A stretch of 64,000 nt of DNA. Source: Sediminispirochaeta smaragdinae DSM 11293. GTDB taxonomy: Bacteria; Spirochaetota; Spirochaetia; DSM-16054; Sediminispirochaetaceae. The notes below the pieces were generated by a model. That model saw only the letters and a list, made by a program, of their open reading frames with translations. It ran no database searches and was not told the DNA's origin. Positions 10,401 through 18,482 of the stretch are shown here, one piece after another. The DNA lies in NCBI RefSeq assembly GCF_000143985.1, contig NC_014364.1:2480001-2544000 (forward strand), written 5' to 3'. The first letter of the stretch is position 1; every line of letters begins with the position of its first letter. Made by a program: the position numbers and the translations under genes.

Positions 10401-11968
10401 ATAGGCGGATTGGTCACCTGTGCAAACATCTGCTTAAAATAATCGTACAAGAGCTGCGGTCGTTCGGAGAGTACAGCAAGGGCTGCATCGTTTCCCATCG
10501 ATCCTATAGGTTCCTGAGCATTGACCGTCATAGGCGTAATGATCTTCACCACATCCTCAAGGGTATAACCAAAGGCCCGCAGACGACTTAAGAGGGTATC
10601 TTTGTCCAGGGGAACGGGACTCGGTAGTCCAAAGAGCCCCTTGAGTTCGATCTTATTTTTCTCAAGCCACCTCCGGTAGGGTTTGCCTCGGCTCACCGCC
10701 GCCTTAAGCACATTATCCTTGAAGACCCGCTTCTTTTCCGTATCAACGAGGAACATCTTGCCGGGAGCGAGACGCCCCTTTTCAATGATCTGCTCCGGAG
10801 GAAACTCAAGGACCCCCGCTTCCGAGGCAAGAACGACCTTTCCGCTCTTGGTGGTTACATACCGTCCGGGTCTGAGGCCGTTTCTATCGAGGGTCGCACC
10901 GATCCGTATCCCATCGGTAAAGACAATTGCGGCAGGCCCGTCCCAGGGCTCCATGATTGCCGCATGGTATTCGTAGAAGGCTCGCTTGTCTTCGGATATG
11001 TGGTAGCGGGTCCCGAAGGCCTCGGGGACCATCATCATCATGGCGTGGTCCATATCCCGGCCTCCTTCCACCAGCAGCTCGAATACGTTATCGAAGACGG
11101 CCGAATCGCTGGTTGCCGGATTCACAATCGGAGAAAGTTTTGTGATCTCATCGCCGAAAAGCGGCGATGAGATCGAAGTTTCCCTCGCCATCATATTATT
11201 CATGTTTCTTCGAAGGGTATTGATCTCTCCGTTATGGGCAATATAGCGGAAAGGCTGGGCAAGGGCCCAGGAGGGAAAGGTATTGGTACTGTAGCGCTGG
11301 TGGACCAGCGAAATCGCACTTGTAAAAAGGGGATCAAGGACATCCGGGTAAAAACCGGTAAACTGCGTCGACACAAACATTCCCTTGTAAACGATGGTCC
11401 GGGAAGAAAGTGAGGGAATATAGAAATCATCAATCTCCATTCCCAGGTCGGAGGCCCTCTTTTCCATCACCTTACGACAAATGTAGAGTCTTCGTTCAAG
11501 TTCAAGCCCCTTCAGATCAGAAAAAGAAAAGAAGGCTTGTTCTATGGCAGGCAGGCTCGCAAGAGCTGTCTCACCGAGGGCATCGGTATTGATAGGCACC
11601 TCTCGCCAACCGAGGAAGGAGCCTCCCTCATCTTGTATCGTCGATTCGACGATCTCTTTCCCCTTTTCATAATAGTCGGCGGACAGGCCGGAGAGAAAAA
11701 AAACTCCTACTCCATATTCACCGGCGGGAGGAAGGGTGAAAGAGACCTTGGAACGAAAAAAATCATCGGGGATCTGGGTCAGCATACCGGCACCGTCTCC
11801 GGTCTTCATGTCGCCGCCGACAGCTCCTCGGTGTTCCAGATTAATCAAAATCTGGATACTGTCTTCTACGATATCGTGGGCCCTTGTGCCGTCTATATTG
11901 GCAATAAAACCCACACCACAGGCATCATGTTCAAATTGCGGATCATATAAGCCTTGCTCAGGTTGCAT
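7439..11968 (-). CDS. gltB: Glutamate synthase large subunit (GltB)
   Basis: Alpha subunit that hydrolyses glutamine and adds the ammonia to 2-oxoglutarate, giving two glutamates. Domains in order: class II glutamine amidotransferase with the nucleophile Cys17 in DACGVGF (the first 16 residues are a propeptide in this family), a central domain, the FMN-binding synthase domain, the 3Fe-4S cysteines in GCILMRKCHLNSC near residue 1120, and the C-terminal GXGXG beta-helix (for example GGEAYINGRAGE). Length 1509 is full size. The ATG at 11968 follows GGGAGGAATGT. It is first in the operon with gltD. An 18-bp palindrome lies about 145 bp upstream of the start. Confidence 0.97.
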   Translation of the reverse strand: MQPEQGLYDPQFEHDACGVGFIANIDGTRAHDIVEDSIQILINLEHRGAVGGDMKTGDGAGMLTQIPDDFFRSKVSFTLPPAGEYGVGVFFLSGLSADYYEKGKEIVESTIQDEGGSFLGWREVPINTDALGETALASLPAIEQAFFSFSDLKGLELERRLYICRKVMEKRASDLGMEIDDFYIPSLSSRTIVYKGMFVSTQFTGFYPDVLDPLFTSAISLVHQRYSTNTFPSWALAQPFRYIAHNGEINTLRRNMNNMMARETSISSPLFGDEITKLSPIVNPATSDSAVFDNVFELLVEGGRDMDHAMMMMVPEAFGTRYHISEDKRAFYEYHAAIMEPWDGPAAIVFTDGIRIGATLDRNGLRPGRYVTTKSGKVVLASEAGVLEFPPEQIIEKGRLAPGKMFLVDTEKKRVFKDNVLKAAVSRGKPYRRWLEKNKIELKGLFGLPSPVPLDKDTLLSRLRAFGYTLEDVVKIITPMTVNAQEPIGSMGNDAALAVLSERPQLLYDYFKQMFAQVTNPPIDAYRENLVMSLMSFVGRERNLLAESPEHCRQLKLAHPVLTNDDLHRLRNSQIDDFHVESVPMLFPCCETGGALKPALDQLCRQVEEKIDEGASLIILSDRGMSQEMVPIPALLAMGAVQQYLVRQGKRHLSGIIIETGEAREVHHVATLVGYGASGVNPYMVFEALMDLKRRGYIPEEITVEQAAENYITAVKKGLLKVMSKMGISTLRSYRGSQIYEALGLNSDLMKEYFPHTPSNIEGIGLAEIERETVQRHLSGYRFDEKQLDHLDSGGLYNYRKNSTRHRFTPLAIVKLQKAVREGSYETFKEYSGEINNIEKNLCSLRGLFTFKEREAIPLEEVESAEEIVKRFASAAMSFGSLSEEAHTTIAIAMNRLGAMSNSGEGGEDNHRYKPLPGGDSAVSTVKQIASGRFGVTGEYLVNAKELQIKMAQGAKPGEGGQLPGHKVDDIIARVRHSTPGVMLISPPPHHDIYSIEDLAQLIYDLKHANPKARVSVKLVSEVGVGTIAAGVAKGKADMVLISSGEGGTGASPLSSLYHAGSYWELGLAETQQVLVKNKLRENIRVQVDGQLRTGRDIVVAAMLGAEEFGFGTVTLVSLGCILMRKCHLNSCPVGIATQDERLRCRFQGKPEHLMNFMLFVAREVREIMASLGFRRFEEMVGRSDLLDVTHAVDHYKMKGLDLSKILEEPDPNPDAPRRCLGYIKTDFTKSFDWHMIQEAKPAIEKKEPVELSYKVRNSNRTIGAMLSSEVSSRYGLEGLAEDTIKIHLQGSAGQSFGAFLAHGISLSLEGEANDYFGKGLSGGKLAVFPPKGSQFLAQRNIITGNVNLFGATGGEAYINGRAGERFAVRNSGAVAVVEGVGDHGCEYMTGGAVIVLGETGINFAAGMSGGIAYVLDESQLFDTRCNLEMVDVEQITDEKDEAFMKHYIERHVRYTGSRNGARILEIWDEIVPLFVKVIPIDYRKALERINRNRVVQSESAFITEEVGG

Positions 11969-12111
11969 ACATTCCTCCCATCGAGTTCATAACATCATCC
12001 AGTATTTAAGTATTTATTTACAAAAATTGCAATATAACCCCCTTTTAGATGTATATTTATACTTTTCATTGCATATAAACAGTAAACACCCCCTCAATGG
12101 AGGAAGTTGGC

Positions 12112-12129
12112 AATTTGCCGCGGCAAATT
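12112..12129. promoter_or_regulatory. Perfect 18-bp palindrome upstream of gltB
   Basis: AATTTGCCG followed directly by CGGCAAATT, a perfect palindrome in an otherwise AT-rich 240-bp intergenic stretch between gltB and the DEAD-box helicase gene. Its symmetry with a central CG and 9-bp half-sites looks like a dimeric repressor operator. It has no loop, so a hairpin role is less likely. It is about 145 bp before the gltB ATG, a reasonable place for control of gltBD. The binding protein is unknown. Confidence 0.45.
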
Positions 12130-12162
12130 TTATTTTCTCGTAAAAAAGGGAGAAAAGATGTT

Positions 12163-12204
12163 TCTTCATGAAAAAACAGAAAAATGCACTTTTTTTAATG
12201 AAGA
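12163..12204 (-). terminator. Probable terminator after the DEAD-box helicase gene
   Basis: On the minus strand, five bases after the helicase stop, TCTTCAT and ATGAAGA form a 7-bp stem. It continues after one mismatch into a run of six A-T pairs around a 14-nt loop. The strand then reads AACATCTTTTCTCCC, which is U-rich but interrupted. The position fits an intrinsic terminator. The low GC content of the stem lowers confidence. Confidence 0.4.
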
Positions 12205-12208
12205 GGAA

Positions 12209-13837
12209 TCACACGGTTCGGTGTTTTCTCCTCTTACCACCCTCAAAAGATTTCGCTCTGGTAACAAGGGGCTTTTTCCCTTTACTTTTAAAACCGGCCA
12301 CTATCTTTTCTGCAAGAAAAAAAGGAACCGTCACGAAAGAGAAATTTTCCATGATCTGAATATCACCGATCTGCTTCGGACGAACCGGAGATCGACTCGT
12401 CAACAGGTCAATGAGCTGCCGGGGAGTGATGCGGTCTTTTTTTCCGAGGGCTACAAATAGCCGGGCGGTGCCGTGATGATCGATCTGACTCCTGTCCCCG
12501 CCTCTAACCTCTGCAATCTCTCCATAGCTATTGGGATTCAAATCATCGTTAAAGGAAAGGGAAAGAAGGGCGGCAAGAATCTGACTTGGTGATTTACCAC
12601 TCTCCTCCAGCCACCGTTTCGCCCAATCGTAATAACTTTGATCGATTTCCTTTGTAAAGATAGCACCGAGATCTTCATCGATCTTTTTCCGCTTTGCATC
12701 AATAATATCCGCTACCTTCGGTAGTTGGGACTTCTTGATGTCGGTTTTGGTGATCTTCCGAATAAACATCAGGCGCTTATACTCGCTGGGAGTAATAAAG
12801 GTTATCGCCGTTCCCTCGTTTCCGGCCCTTCCCGTCCTACCAATTCGATGAACATACGCTTCAGGATCCTGGGGAAGGGAATAGTTGATGACATGGGTAA
12901 GGTTATTTACATCGATACCTCTGGCGGCGACATCGGTGGCCACGAGAATATTGATGTTCTGCCGCTTGAATTTTCCAAGGGTGCGCTCCCGCTGGGCCTG
13001 AGAAATATCTCCGTGCAGGGGCGCAGCATCGTAACCGCGATCAAGCAGGTGATTTACAACGGTATCGACATCATTCTTTGTTCGACAGAATACAAGGCCA
13101 TAAAAGCTATCTTCAATATCGATAATTCTGCAGAGGGCCTCAAACTTATCAGAGGCCTTCACCTCAAAATAGATCTGCTCGGTAAGGTTTGTCGTCAGTT
13201 GTTCCTTCTCTACAGCGATCAGCTCGTAGCCTTCCATATAATCATTGGCAAGCTTTTTGATCTTATCGGGCATCGTCGCTGAAAAGAGCAAGGTCCGTTT
13301 GTCGGGATTCGTATGCTTCAGGATCTCTTCCATCTCATCGATAAAGCCCATATTGAGCATTTCGTCCGCCTCATCGAGAATCAAGTGGGAGATAGCCGTT
13401 AGGTTAAGGGTTTTTCGATTCAGATGATCGATAATACGCCCCGGAGTGCCGACAACGATCTGGACCCCCTGTTTGAGCCTTCGAAGCTGTTGATCAATGG
13501 ACTGCCCCCCGTAAATGGGAACAATACGTACTTTTTTTGAGCCGCGGAAGGAGTTGATCTCCTCCGATACCTGAATCGCCAATTCTCTGGTCGGTACCAA
13601 GACAAGCGCCTGAACCGTCCTGGAAACAGGATCGACCAAATCGAGAAGAGGAAGACCGAAGGCCGCAGTCTTTCCGGTTCCGGTCTGGGCCTGGGCTATG
13701 ATGTTAGCGTCAGAATGAAGCATGACAGGAATGGTACGGGCCTGAATCGTTGTAGGTTCTTCAAAACCTTTTTTTACAATTGCATCAAGGGTTTCTTGGG
13801 AAAGTCCAAGATCCTGAAAAGTGGTTATATTACTCAT
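12209..13837 (-). CDS. DEAD-box RNA helicase with DbpA-type RNA-binding tail
   Basis: ATP-dependent RNA helicase acting on rRNA or structured mRNA in the cytosol. Motifs in order: Q motif around TFQDLGL...TTIQ (residues 5-32), AQTGTGKTAA, PTRELA, GTPGR, DEAD, SAT, then in lobe 2 RGIDV and HRIGRTGRAG. The C-terminal about 75 residues (TARLFVALGKKDRI...FSFVTVPFFLAEKIV) match the RRM-like DbpA RNA-binding domain, which in E. coli DbpA recognises 23S rRNA hairpin 92. The region between (about 380-460) is the linker and dimerisation part seen in CsdA-like proteins. Length 542. No clear Shine-Dalgarno sequence stands before the ATG. Confidence 0.94.
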   Translation of the reverse strand: MSNITTFQDLGLSQETLDAIVKKGFEEPTTIQARTIPVMLHSDANIIAQAQTGTGKTAAFGLPLLDLVDPVSRTVQALVLVPTRELAIQVSEEINSFRGSKKVRIVPIYGGQSIDQQLRRLKQGVQIVVGTPGRIIDHLNRKTLNLTAISHLILDEADEMLNMGFIDEMEEILKHTNPDKRTLLFSATMPDKIKKLANDYMEGYELIAVEKEQLTTNLTEQIYFEVKASDKFEALCRIIDIEDSFYGLVFCRTKNDVDTVVNHLLDRGYDAAPLHGDISQAQRERTLGKFKRQNINILVATDVAARGIDVNNLTHVINYSLPQDPEAYVHRIGRTGRAGNEGTAITFITPSEYKRLMFIRKITKTDIKKSQLPKVADIIDAKRKKIDEDLGAIFTKEIDQSYYDWAKRWLEESGKSPSQILAALLSLSFNDDLNPNSYGEIAEVRGGDRSQIDHHGTARLFVALGKKDRITPRQLIDLLTSRSPVRPKQIGDIQIMENFSFVTVPFFLAEKIVAGFKSKGKKPLVTRAKSFEGGKRRKHRTV

Positions 13838-13957
13838 ATATGCTCGCTTCGCGTGGATTGTTCAATATTTGTCGAACTATCTATAGTCTACACAAAAAAG
13901 AAAAACAATGATACAGCAGTACGGAAGGCATCCTGTTACGCTTTGCTACTCGCTTCG

Positions 13958-14431
13958 CTAAGGGCTTCCCATATCTTTCTGATACCAGCGATCGGCATAG
14001 CTATTGTCGTTATATCGGGGAATGGGCCTGTAGCCCCTACGCTCGTACATTGTGGAGGCAGCCTTTAAAAGAGCATTGGTATCCAGGCGAAATTGCCGAA
14101 GCCCCCGCTCTTCGGCAGCCATCTCAAGGCGGTCGAGAATCCGGGAGGCAATTCCAAGTCCACGGGCGGAAGGATCGACCCACATTCGCTTGATCTCTCC
14201 ATAGTCAGGTAGAAAACGGATTGCACCGCAGCCCACCGCTCGCCCATCCGTACGAGCGACAAGAAGCATACCATGAGGCAAACACATTTCATCTGGCTCC
14301 ATGGTCGAAGAGACAGAGGGGTCAAAACCGCTAGTAAATAATTCGGCAAGCTCCTTGTAATACTGTGAAAGACAATGACGTGCATCAGGATCGTTGGGGT
14401 CGGAAATTTCAATGGAGACCAATTCATTCAT
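13958..14431 (-). CDS. GNAT-family N-acetyltransferase
   Basis: Acetyl-CoA-dependent acetyltransferase of unknown acceptor. The 157-residue protein is one GNAT domain. The acetyl-CoA loop is seen in VDPSARGLGIASRIL (R-G-x-G-I/A pattern), followed by the helix LDRLEMAAEERG, the beta-strand LRQFRLDTN and the C-terminal YERRGYRPI segment typical of the family. The gene stands alone between the DEAD-box gene and the RRM gene. The adjacent minus-strand terminator at 14493-14520 separates it from the RRM gene, so it needs its own promoter. The substrate cannot be predicted. Confidence 0.88.
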   Translation of the reverse strand: MNELVSIEISDPNDPDARHCLSQYYKELAELFTSGFDPSVSSTMEPDEMCLPHGMLLVARTDGRAVGCGAIRFLPDYGEIKRMWVDPSARGLGIASRILDRLEMAAEERGLRQFRLDTNALLKAASTMYERRGYRPIPRYNDNSYADRWYQKDMGSP

Positions 14432-14492
14432 AATGATTTACTATATGCATAGTATAACAAAAGAGACAAGAAGTTATCCTTAGATTGCAACG

Positions 14493-14520
14493 AAAAAGGG
14501 CTTTCCGAACGGAAAGCCCT
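14493..14520 (-). terminator. Rho-independent terminator of the RRM-protein gene
   Basis: On the minus strand AGGGCTTTCCG (14520-14510) pairs with CGGAAAGCCCT (14507-14497) in a perfect 11-bp stem closed by the bases GTTCGG-like tip, followed at once by TTTTT (14497-14493). It lies 26 bp beyond the stop of the RRM gene. This is the clearest intrinsic terminator in the window. Confidence 0.9.
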
Positions 14521-14546
14521 GAAACATTCAAATTGACCCGGAGGAA

Positions 14547-14828
14547 TCAGTCGCGGTGAAAATCACGTCGTGGTCGGCGTTCCCGCTCCATAGCCTCATT
14601 AACCCGGAGTCTGCGTCCATCGAACTCATACCCGTCAAGGGCAGAAATTGCAGCTTCGGCGGCATCATCCTGCTCCATCTCCACAAAGCCGAAGCCTCGC
14701 GATCGTTTGGTTTCACGATCGAGGACGATCTTCGCGCTTACTACCTGCCCGTACTGTCCGAAAAGATCTTCCAGTCCCGGTTCCGTTGAGGAATAACTAA
14801 GATTCCCAACATAAAGTTTCTTGGCCAT
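14547..14828 (-). CDS. Small RRM RNA-binding protein
   Basis: Single RNA-recognition-motif protein of 93 residues, of the bacterial Rbp type found in cyanobacteria and spirochaetes and usually linked to RNA chaperoning or cold response. Seen: RNP-2 LYVGNL at residues 5-10, RNP-1 RGFGFVEM near 44-51, the interdomain alpha-helices, and a short Arg/Asp-rich tail (RERRPRRDFHRD) in place of the Gly-rich tail of some homologues. The ATG at 14828 has AAGGA five bases upstream. The open frame extends 11 codons further up but without a ribosome-binding site. It is followed by its own strong terminator, so it is monocistronic. Confidence 0.92.
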   Translation of the reverse strand: MAKKLYVGNLSYSSTEPGLEDLFGQYGQVVSAKIVLDRETKRSRGFGFVEMEQDDAAEAAISALDGYEFDGRRLRVNEAMERERRPRRDFHRD

Positions 14829-14861
14829 ACCATTCCTTTCCGGGAAAATGTCCCGGTACAT

Positions 14862-15167
14862 AGTGAAATTCGGCTTATGACGTCTTTGCTCACGGGAGTT
14901 TGCAGATTCGATTTAGGGAGATTTAGAAGAACAGAAAACGGCTGACACCGCAGAAGCAGAAGGCTAAATCGGCAACTTTAAACTATCACAAGAACATCGC
15001 TCGTCAAAAGCGCTCTTCAAAAAGGTTACAACGAGGCAGCAAAAAAATCAACTATTTTTTCTGGATACGGATTCAATTGCGGGACAGATCTCGAATCGGC
15101 GCCATACAAAACAATTTCCACAGGTATCTGCGAGAAAATTATCTCTGCAGATACCATATTTCTACGT
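14862..15167. other. Intergenic leader/3' region between uvrB and the RRM gene
   Basis: About 305 bp without a gene, downstream of uvrB and upstream of the RRM gene on the same strand. It holds the uvrB-proximal hairpin (15123-15155) and probably the promoter and a long leader for the RRM gene. I see no convincing open frame. A long untranslated leader would fit a cold-regulated RRM gene, but that is inference. Confidence 0.5.
15123..15155 (-). terminator. Hairpin 12 bp after uvrB, possible terminator
   Basis: GGTATCTGC (15123-15131) and GCAGATACC (15147-15155) form a perfect 9-bp stem, extended inward by GAGA/TCTC with one bulged base, around an A/T-rich loop. It begins 12 nt downstream of the uvrB stop. 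On the minus strand the stem is followed by TGTGGAAATTGTTTTG, which is only loosely U-rich. It may be a terminator or a 3'-end stabilising structure. Confidence 0.45.
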
Positions 15168-17168
15168 TTACGTTTTTCCAAGCTCTTTCAGGCGTCCGAT
15201 CTCATCACGAACAACGGCGGCCTGCTCGAATTCGAGATTCTTTGCATGCTCAAGCATCATCTCCTCAAGGTGGCGGATCAATCGTTTTCGTTCGGCGGGA
15301 ATAAGGATATTATAACCGGCCTTGACCATCTCGATGGTCTCTGTCTCACCCTTCTTTGCCTCTTCTTTTTTTCGTACAAGAATATCCTGTACTGCCTTCT
15401 TGATGGTAGTGGGAGTGATACCGTGCTCTTCGTTATAAGCCTCCTGAATTGCCCGACGACGTTCGGTCTCGCCTATTGCTTCTTTCATTGCGTCGGAAAT
15501 TCTATCGGCATACATGATGACCTTTCCATGTTCGTTTCGTGCAGCCCGACCGATTGTCTGTATGAGGCTGGTTGCCGACCGCAAAAAACCGATCTTATCG
15601 GCATCGAGAATCGCAATAAGTGAGACTTCCGGTAAATCAAGCCCCTCCCGCAAGAGGTTAATGCCGATAAGTACATCGAAGGTTCCCAGACGCAGGTCCC
15701 GCAGGATCTCAACCCGTTCTATGGTCTCAATCTCCGAATGGAGGTACCGGACCTTAAGGCCGAGTCCTGAAAGATAGTCCGTCAGATCCTCCGACATCTT
15801 CTTGGTAAGGGTCGTTACCAATGTCCGTTCATTGCATTCGACGCGCTTGCGGATTTCCGCATATAAATCCTCAATCTGCCCCTTTGTCGGGCGGACCTCC
15901 AACTCAGGATCCAAGAGCCCTGTGGGACGAATGATCTGCTCTACGAGCCTCTCTGAGCGCCGCTTTTCAAGTTTCCCCGGGGTGGCAGACACATAGATGA
16001 CACGGTCTACCAGCTCCTCGAATTCGGCGTAGAAAAGAGGGCGATTATCCAGAGCAGAAGGAAGCCTGAAACCGTGCTCGACCAGATTCATTTTTCGTGA
16101 ACGGTCTCCCTCGTACATGGCCCCTACCTGAGGTAGGGTGACATGGCTTTCATCGATGAAGGTAAGAAACTTCTCCGGGAAATAATCGAGAAGCACGGCA
16201 GGCCTCTGCCCTTCACCTCGTCCGGAAAGGGGTGCCGAATAGTTTTCTATGCCGGAACAATAGCCCATCTCTTGAAGCATCTCCAAATCGTACTCCGTTC
16301 TTCCCCTAAGGCGTTGCGCCTCAAGAAGCTTTCCCCGATGTTCAAAGTATTCCAGTTGATCTTTCAGCTCTCTGCGAATACGCTCAAGGGCAGTGTGTAC
16401 CTGCTCTTCCGGCATCACAAAGTGCTTAGCGGGATAGATCTGAACGGAATCGAGCTCCTCGATGGTATCACCAGTCAGGGGATGAATTCGTCTGATACGA
16501 ACCACTTCATCCCAATCGAGCTCCATGCGAAAGGCTTCCTGGAGATAGGCAGGAAATACCTCTAGGACATCGCCCCGAATACGGAAGGTCCCCCGTTCAA
16601 GAACGGCATCGTTTCTGTCGTACTGGAGACGAATCAGGTCCCTGGCAAAGGAGGCGATATTCAGGGATTCGCCAACGGTAGCTTTTACTCGCATATCGCG
16701 GTAGGCGACGGGACTTCCAAGGCCGTAGATGCAACTTACCGTCGAAACGACTATGACATCGCTGCGCTCCATGAGACTGCTTGTAGCAGATAAGCGGAGA
16801 CGATCGATCTCCTCATTTATCGAAGAATCCTTTTCGATATAGAGATCCTTGGAGGGAACATATGCCTCGGGCTGATAGTAATCGTAGTAACTAACAAAGT
16901 ACTCGACGGCATTATTCGGGAAGAATCCCTGCAACTCCCGATACAACTGTGCCGCAAGGGTTTTATTATGGCTCAGGACAAGGGTGGGAAGCTGGGCTCT
17001 CCGGATGATATTAGCCATGGTAAAGGTCTTCCCCGAGCCTGTTACCCCCTTAAGGGTCTGATAGCGAAGTCCGTTCGAAAGTCCATCGGCCAAAGCATCG
17101 ATCGCAGCCCCTTGATCCCCTGACGGAGCATAGTCTGAAACAAGTTTAAAGCCCTCACCTTCCATCAT
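15168..17168 (-). CDS. uvrB: UvrABC system protein B (UvrB)
   Basis: Central helicase-like subunit of nucleotide excision repair. It receives damaged DNA from UvrA and recruits UvrC. Seen: Walker [11 protein letters not shown] at residues 40-49, the beta-hairpin region [21 protein letters not shown], helicase motifs through [11 protein letters not shown] and VSATPG, lobe 2 with [12 protein letters not shown] and QTIGRAARN, and the C-terminal UVR motif ([18 protein letters not shown]). Length 666 is standard. Two ATGs are adjacent at 17168 and 17165. It lies 18 bp downstream of the HtrA gene and is probably the last gene of a comM-htrA-uvrB operon. Confidence 0.98.
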   Translation of the reverse strand: MMEGEGFKLVSDYAPSGDQGAAIDALADGLSNGLRYQTLKGVTGSGKTFTMANIIRRAQLPTLVLSHNKTLAAQLYRELQGFFPNNAVEYFVSYYDYYQPEAYVPSKDLYIEKDSSINEEIDRLRLSATSSLMERSDVIVVSTVSCIYGLGSPVAYRDMRVKATVGESLNIASFARDLIRLQYDRNDAVLERGTFRIRGDVLEVFPAYLQEAFRMELDWDEVVRIRRIHPLTGDTIEELDSVQIYPAKHFVMPEEQVHTALERIRRELKDQLEYFEHRGKLLEAQRLRGRTEYDLEMLQEMGYCSGIENYSAPLSGRGEGQRPAVLLDYFPEKFLTFIDESHVTLPQVGAMYEGDRSRKMNLVEHGFRLPSALDNRPLFYAEFEELVDRVIYVSATPGKLEKRRSERLVEQIIRPTGLLDPELEVRPTKGQIEDLYAEIRKRVECNERTLVTTLTKKMSEDLTDYLSGLGLKVRYLHSEIETIERVEILRDLRLGTFDVLIGINLLREGLDLPEVSLIAILDADKIGFLRSATSLIQTIGRAARNEHGKVIMYADRISDAMKEAIGETERRRAIQEAYNEEHGITPTTIKKAVQDILVRKKEEAKKGETETIEMVKAGYNILIPAERKRLIRHLEEMMLEHAKNLEFEQAAVVRDEIGRLKELGKT

Positions 17169-17186
17169 TGTATCTCTCGCCTTTCC

Positions 17187-18419
17187 TTACCAAGCAAAAC
17201 CATCGGGACGTTCGTTCAGGACCAGGGAAATGCGTTTCTTGTTTTTTCCCCTGAAGAACTCTATTTCTACGCTATCTCCAGGTCGATTGTCCTCCAGAGC
17301 GGAAAAGAGGTCGCTAAGTGTCGTCGTCTTCATCCCATCCACTTCGGTGATGATATCCCCGCCGAAGTAGATAATCGCTCGCCCGTATCTTACCCCCTTA
17401 TCGGGATCTCCACCCCTGATCCCCGCCTTCTCTGCATTTCCCCCCTGAAGCACACGGGAAACCAATAAGCCCTTGGAGATAGGCAGGTTTGCATAACGAA
17501 CGATACTGGGATCGAGCTGTACAGGCACGATATCAATCCAGCCACGATTCACCTTTCCGCTTGCAATCAGCTCGGGAACCACACGGCGGGCGGTATCCAC
17601 GGGCACGGCAAAACCAATCCCCACCGAGCCGCCCGAAGGCGAATAGATCATGGTATTGATACCGACCATTCTTCCGGAGGAATCGAGAAGGGGCCCACCC
17701 GAATTTCCGGGGTTGATAGAGGCGTCGGTCTGAATCATGTCACGGATAACAAGGTTCTGCCGGGTCCGGACGGGCCTCCCAAGGCCCGAAATAATTCCTG
17801 TAGTGAGGGTACGATCGTAACCGAACGGGTTCCCGATGGCCAAGACTTTTTGCCCTACCTTCAGCTGGGAAGAATCGCCGAAGGCAATGGTTACCAGCCG
17901 TTTATCGCCCGGGTCAAACTTTAGTACGGCGAGATCGTTCTCCTGGTCCTTACCTATAACCTCGCCTTCGTACTGCGAACCATCATAGAGATTTACAAAA
18001 ACCTTATACGCATTCTCAACGACATGATAATTCGTGAGGATATAACCTCGGCTATCGATGATGGACCCGGAACCGGTACCCCCATCCTGAGGAACGGGCT
18101 CGAGAAACCAATTTAAACTAAGCGTCTCGGTGGTAATATTCACGACCGCCTTATTCATCGATTCATAGACCTGGATATTTATCCGCTCATCCTCACTATA
18201 GGAGGTGTTACCGGTCGAGGTCTCCATAAGCCCCTGAGTCTGCGGTGTCGAGCTGGTCTCAAGAACAAAAGGGAGGGGATCACTCTTCACATCGGTCGCC
18301 TGAACCTCGTCGTCCCCCTTCGGCAGCTTAACCAAGCCAAATCCGATCAAAATACATATCAACAGCAACATGCCGCTAATGGTAAAAAAGAGTAACTGGC
18401 CTCTGCTGTAGAGTTTCAT
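17187..18419 (-). CDS. HtrA/DegP-type trypsin-like serine protease with PDZ domain
   Basis: Membrane-anchored periplasmic quality-control protease. Seen: an N-terminal signal anchor (residues 8-30), a 60-residue linker, the trypsin fold with catalytic His132 (NYHVVE), Asp162 (NDLAVLK) and Ser240 (NPGNSGGPL), then one PDZ domain from about 305 to 400 (ending ALEDNRPGDSVEIEFFRG). One PDZ and an uncleaved anchor resemble DegS or HhoA more than two-PDZ DegP. Start ATG with AAGGAG at ideal spacing. It sits between comM and uvrB on the same strand with gaps of 63 and 18 bp. Confidence 0.94.
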   Translation of the reverse strand: MKLYSRGQLLFFTISGMLLLICILIGFGLVKLPKGDDEVQATDVKSDPLPFVLETSSTPQTQGLMETSTGNTSYSEDERINIQVYESMNKAVVNITTETLSLNWFLEPVPQDGGTGSGSIIDSRGYILTNYHVVENAYKVFVNLYDGSQYEGEVIGKDQENDLAVLKFDPGDKRLVTIAFGDSSQLKVGQKVLAIGNPFGYDRTLTTGIISGLGRPVRTRQNLVIRDMIQTDASINPGNSGGPLLDSSGRMVGINTMIYSPSGGSVGIGFAVPVDTARRVVPELIASGKVNRGWIDIVPVQLDPSIVRYANLPISKGLLVSRVLQGGNAEKAGIRGGDPDKGVRYGRAIIYFGGDIITEVDGMKTTTLSDLFSALEDNRPGDSVEIEFFRGKNKKRISLVLNERPDGFAW

Positions 18420-18482
18420 GAAGCGCTCCTTACGAGTATCTTCTCTCTACTATAAACAGCCGAAGCCCTTTCTGCCAATAGT

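Noticed and set aside
12100..12135. Sigma-54 promoter (TGGC...TTGC) upstream of gltB
   Set aside because: TGGCA and TTGC occur but at the wrong spacing. The signal is better explained by the palindrome.
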